Assembly: GCA_027062125.1 (NCBI GenBank) | Contig: JAMOTW010000100.1 | Span: 1 to 7,065, forward strand | DNA from: Thermococcus sp. | GTDB lineage: Archaea; Methanobacteriota_B; Thermococci; Thermococcales; Thermococcaceae | Reading direction: 5' to 3' | DNA: 7,065 nt | Part shown: piece after piece, positions 4,730 to 7,065 of the stretch | Layout: every line of letters begins with the position of its first letter | How positions within the stretch are numbered: the stretch's first letter is position 1 | Position numbers and translations under genes: made by a program | Notes under the pieces: generated by a model | Seen by the model: the letters and a program-made list of their open reading frames with translations, nothing else | Told to the model about the DNA's origin: nothing | The model's database searches: none

Positions 4730-5647
4730 ATGCCGGAACCAGTTATGGAGGAGCTGGAACTGCTCGTTGAAATCCTGAACCGGCACCCCCTGGAGAGCCT
4801 CAGGAAGATAGCCGAGAGCGAGGGGATAGAGTACTACAGGCTCAAGAGGCTGTACGACAAGTACTACGGGAAATACCTTACCGTGAATGCCTACATAGAC
4901 ATTAAGAGGTTGGGAATCCGAAGCTTCGTCGCGTTTCTCAGCGTTCCCCCCGACAGGCTCATGGAAGTGGCGAGGAGGGTTACCCGCAACCCGTTCGTCA
5001 GCTACGCAAACCCCTCCTTCGGCTTTAAGAACGGCCTATCCCTCGTGCTCTATGTTCCCGACGATCAGAAGGAGCTTATAGGGGAGATGCTCTCGAAGTA
5101 CTCCGAAGACTACGAGTACTACGAGGTCAGGGCGTACCCCTACAGCGGTGACGACAACTTTGGGGAGTGGGACCTGAGCTACGACTACGCGATCCTTCTG
5201 GACATCCTCAACTACGACGCAAGAACCCCGATAACCCAAATCGCTAAAAAGCTCGGAAAGACGAGGCCGACCGTCAGGTACATGCTGAACCGTCTCAGGG
5301 AAGATGAGATAATAATAGAATTCAACGCGCTGATCGATATGAACGTCCACGACAGGGGCGTCATGGGGTTAACGAAGCACCTGGACGAGGAGGTTCTGAA
5401 CAGGTTCAGGGAGTACGAGATAACGGTCGGCGTCCTCCCGGGTTATGGCTACCTCCTCGAGTGGTTCTTCTCATCGAAGGAGGACCTCGGGAGCAAGGTT
5501 CTGGAGTTCAGCAACTACGTGGAGAAGCTTCTCATAGAGTACTTCGACCCGATTTTCAAGGAGATGAACGACAGAAACACGAAGACCAGATTCCAGAGAA
5601 TGGTTAAAGAAGACGGGAGCGGCTACCGCTCCATCCTCGAGTTTTAG
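4730..5647 (+). CDS. Tandem Lrp-like transcriptional regulator (two wHTH plus two RAM-like domains)
   Basis: The product has 305 residues, twice the size of a normal Lrp protein, and can be read as two parallel halves. Half 1 has a helix-turn-helix at about 7-48 (LLVEILNRHPLESLRKIAESEG) and an alpha/beta part starting TVNAYIDIKRLGIRSFVAFL. Half 2 has a clearer winged helix at about 150-195 (YAILLDILNYDARTPITQIA, then TRPTVRYMLNRLRE), followed by a matching strand-turn-strand EFNALIDMNVHDRGVMGLTK. This suggests an internal duplication giving a covalent pseudo-dimer. The second helix-turn-helix looks better conserved than the first. GGTGAGG at 4719-4725 precedes the ATG. The divergent neighbour makes autoregulation plus control of the DUF355 gene a reasonable guess. 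No effector or target can be named. Confidence 0.8.
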   Translation: MPEPVMEELELLVEILNRHPLESLRKIAESEGIEYYRLKRLYDKYYGKYLTVNAYIDIKRLGIRSFVAFLSVPPDRLMEVARRVTRNPFVSYANPSFGFKNGLSLVLYVPDDQKELIGEMLSKYSEDYEYYEVRAYPYSGDDNFGEWDLSYDYAILLDILNYDARTPITQIAKKLGKTRPTVRYMLNRLREDEIIIEFNALIDMNVHDRGVMGLTKHLDEEVLNRFREYEITVGVLPGYGYLLEWFFSSKEDLGSKVLEFSNYVEKLLIEYFDPIFKEMNDRNTKTRFQRMVKEDGSGYRSILEF

Positions 5648-6579
5648 AGGAGTATCGGGCAGTACTCCATCCCGTCTATCTCCCCCGTGGCCTGATACTC
5701 GAGGGCCCTGCAGTCATGGCAGATGTACCTGAAGGGACAGGTGCTGCAGGCCCCTATCCTGTCCTTTGTCATCCTCCAGAACTCCTTGAGGCGCTTCTTC
5801 CTGAGAATAGCCTTTATGCCGACCTCCTTGGCGTCGGCGACGACGTTGTTCCTCAGGAGCGGACAGGGCAGGGCGTAGCCGTCCGCCGTTATCGCGAGCG
5901 TTCCTGCGAGGCAGTCGTGGTACTTCTCGGTAGTCGGATTGAGGACGCGCCTCATTTCTATGACGTTGAAGTCAAGCCTTCTGGCCGAGCCGGGGTAGAG
6001 GACGTCGAGGTATATCTCCCCGGGGAAGGTGGTCTTGAGGCCCCCGAGTTCATCGAGGAGGTCCGAACCCTTGACCATCACCAGAGCCCCGTGGAGCCAG
6101 CTGTGGGCCTCAAGCCTCTGAACGTTCTCTGGTGAATACTCAAGCTCCGCTATGAAGCGAACCCCGTCAACAGGCCTTATTCTATCGACGTCATCGAGGA
6201 GGACTACAGCGTAGACTTCGGGAACACCGATTTCCACGGCGTAGGCCGCCATCGAAAGGAGGTAGTCGAGGCTGTCGTAGTTGGTCAGCCAGAGCTCCCT
6301 CCCGCCGACGATCTGGAACTCCCTTATCAGCTCCTTGACGCGCTCAACGCTCATTGGCTCCCTTCGGAGTATGAAGGAGTTGTTGCCGATGCATCCTATC
6401 GAGCGCGGAATGCCAGTCACCTCTGAGAACCTGCCCTTTCCGGAACCGAGCTGGAGGATGAGCCTCTCGAGCTTCCCGCTGTGGGGACTGTTGCTCCAGG
6501 GGGGCTTGGAGACCGAGACCACGTTGGGTGAGAAAGCGATGCTAAAGGATTGAGCGGTATCATAGGCGACCTTCTCCAT
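5644..6579 (-). CDS. SPASM-domain Fe-S protein with degenerate radical SAM motif
   Basis: The product has 311 residues. The C-terminal part has the full seven-cysteine SPASM pattern: C223-x10-G234-x4-C239, then C278-x2-C281-x5-C287-x2-C290, then C307. In the family these residues bind auxiliary [4Fe-4S] clusters that engage peptide or protein substrates. The N-terminal half keeps traces of a radical SAM barrel (GGREL at 92-96 resembles the GGE motif, and LRREPMSVERVKELI resembles the helix after the cluster loop). However, the expected CxxxCxxC is C63-x3-N67-x2-I70, so the catalytic cluster cannot form in the normal way. It is therefore probably not a working radical SAM enzyme, and might be a scaffold, carrier or partner of another enzyme. 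The ATG at 6579 follows GGTGGTG. It is downstream of moaE but has its own promoter, and its stop overlaps that of the convergent regulator gene by 4 bp. Confidence 0.82.
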   Translation of the reverse strand: MEKVAYDTAQSFSIAFSPNVVSVSKPPWSNSPHSGKLERLILQLGSGKGRFSEVTGIPRSIGCIGNNSFILRREPMSVERVKELIREFQIVGGRELWLTNYDSLDYLLSMAAYAVEIGVPEVYAVVLLDDVDRIRPVDGVRFIAELEYSPENVQRLEAHSWLHGALVMVKGSDLLDELGGLKTTFPGEIYLDVLYPGSARRLDFNVIEMRRVLNPTTEKYHDCLAGTLAITADGYALPCPLLRNNVVADAKEVGIKAILRKKRLKEFWRMTKDRIGACSTCPFRYICHDCRALEYQATGEIDGMEYCPILL

Positions 6580-6613
6580 CGGGGCACCACCGTAAGAGGA
6601 ATGGGCAGAAACG

Positions 6614-6628
6614 TATATATACTTTTTC
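6614..6628 (-). promoter_or_regulatory. Strong BRE/TATA promoter of the SPASM-domain gene
   Basis: On the minus strand, GAAAAAGTATATATA is a textbook archaeal BRE/TATA about 39 nt before the ATG at 6579. It predicts a start near 6592 and a leader of about 13 nt containing the GGTG ribosome binding site. This argues for transcription separate from moaE. Confidence 0.7.
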
Positions 6629-6663
6629 TATTCCGATTTTACATACCACTGAAGAGAGTTTGC

Positions 6664-6676
6664 AAAAAATGGAAAA
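6664..6676 (-). terminator. T-run terminator after moaE
   Basis: On the minus strand, TTTTCCATTTTTT lies 8-20 nt after the moaE stop (TGA at 6684-6686), the usual position and make-up of an archaeal oligo-T terminator. It precedes the promoter of the next gene. Confidence 0.55.
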
Positions 6677-6683
6677 TCGATGG

Positions 6684-7065
6684 TCACCCGTCGGGAATCA
6701 GCCTGTCACCCTCGATCCAGAAGGTGCCCTCCTCGGTGACTTCCCTCTTCCAGACGGGGACGCGCTTCTTGACCTCGTCTATCGCCCAGGAGCAGGCCTC
6801 AAAGGCCTCCTTTCTATGCCCCGCGCTGGCTATGATGAGTATCGTGTCCTCCCCGACGTCCAGCTCGCCGTAGCGGTGCCATATCAGCATGTCGATGATG
6901 GGGAACCTTTCGAGGGCTTCCCGCCTTATGCGCTCCATCTCCGCCTCGGCCATCTCAGGGTAGGCCTCGTAAATCAGCTTCTCCACGCGCATTCCCCGGT
7001 TCTCGTTCCTGACCTTGCCGAGGAAGAAGACGTAGGCCCCTGCCTCCGGGATGAGGAGGTAACCG
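6684..7065 (-). CDS. moaE: Molybdopterin synthase catalytic subunit MoaE, C-terminal part (start outside window)
   Basis: The frame is open to the window edge. The sequence upstream of the in-frame ATG at 6992 reads GAYVFFLGKVRNENRG, which is normal family sequence, so that ATG is internal. About 126 residues are seen. Family features are LIYEAYPEMAEAEM, IWHRYGELDVGEDTILIIAS, HRKEAFEACSWAIDEVKK and VPVWKRE. The two lysines seven apart in VKKRVPVWK align with the pair equivalent to E. coli Lys119 and Lys126 that is needed for sulfur transfer. MoaE with the thiocarboxylated MoaD converts cyclic pyranopterin monophosphate to the dithiolene molybdopterin. In Thermococcales the cofactor mainly serves tungsten enzymes. 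It acts in the cytosol. The gene ends 104 bp before the SPASM gene on the same strand, with a T-run terminator between. Confidence 0.95.
   Translation of the reverse strand, partial: GYLLIPEAGAYVFFLGKVRNENRGMRVEKLIYEAYPEMAEAEMERIRREALERFPIIDMLIWHRYGELDVGEDTILIIASAGHRKEAFEACSWAIDEVKKRVPVWKREVTEEGTFWIEGDRLIPDG

Noticed and set aside
6360..6420. Frameshift hiding a normal CxxxCxxC motif in the SPASM protein
   Set aside because: The frame is continuous on both sides with matching context, and the C-x3-N-x2-I spacing is exact. Substitution explains it better than a shift.
6684..6992. ATG at 6992 as the start of MoaE
   Set aside because: The 24 codons upstream in frame encode the conserved N-terminal strand and the GKVRN segment of MoaE, so the start lies beyond base 7065.

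Overview
The window looks like chromosome from a hyperthermophilic euryarchaeon of the order Thermococcales, most likely Thermococcus. This rests on GC-rich coding sequence with heavy use of AGG/ATA codons, GGTG-type ribosome binding sites a few bases before most starts, archaeal BRE/TATA promoters about 35-60 bases before start codons, and proteins of Thermococcales type. No species can be named from the sequence alone.

Layout, left to right. (1) Bases 3-1820 (+) hold the 3' part of an MMPL/RND-type membrane transporter whose start lies outside the window. (2) Bases 1821-2158 are a most unusual intergenic stretch. They contain a decayed or duplicated copy of the 5' end of the next gene (ribosome binding site, ATG and 18 codons). 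This is followed by a roughly 132-bp GC-rich element with imperfect terminal inverted repeats and three perfect 7-bp-stem/3-nt-loop hairpins spaced exactly 46 nt apart. (3) Bases 2159-2998 (+) encode an intact radical SAM protein of the archaeal 'biotin synthase-related' type, possibly a LipS-like lipoyl synthase subunit. (4) Bases 3061-4658 are a minus-strand cluster read from right to left: a DUF355/adenosine-specific kinase family protein, an XTP/dITP diphosphatase (house-cleaning NTPase) and an Lrp/AsnC regulator. (5) Bases 4730-5647 (+) encode a 305-residue regulator built of two Lrp-like halves, divergent from the DUF355 gene across a 71-bp shared promoter region. (6) Bases 5644-6579 (-) encode a protein with a complete SPASM-type cysteine set whose radical SAM CxxxCxxC motif has degenerated to CxxxNxxI. 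Its 3' end overlaps the regulator's by 4 bp. (7) Bases 6684-7065 (-) hold the 3' part of moaE, the large subunit of molybdopterin (tungstopterin) synthase.

Most genes appear to be separate transcription units with their own promoters, and there is no large operon. The two points deserving most attention are the periodic hairpin element lying between two copies of one gene's 5' end, and the SPASM protein that has lost its radical SAM cluster ligands and sits directly downstream of moaE.
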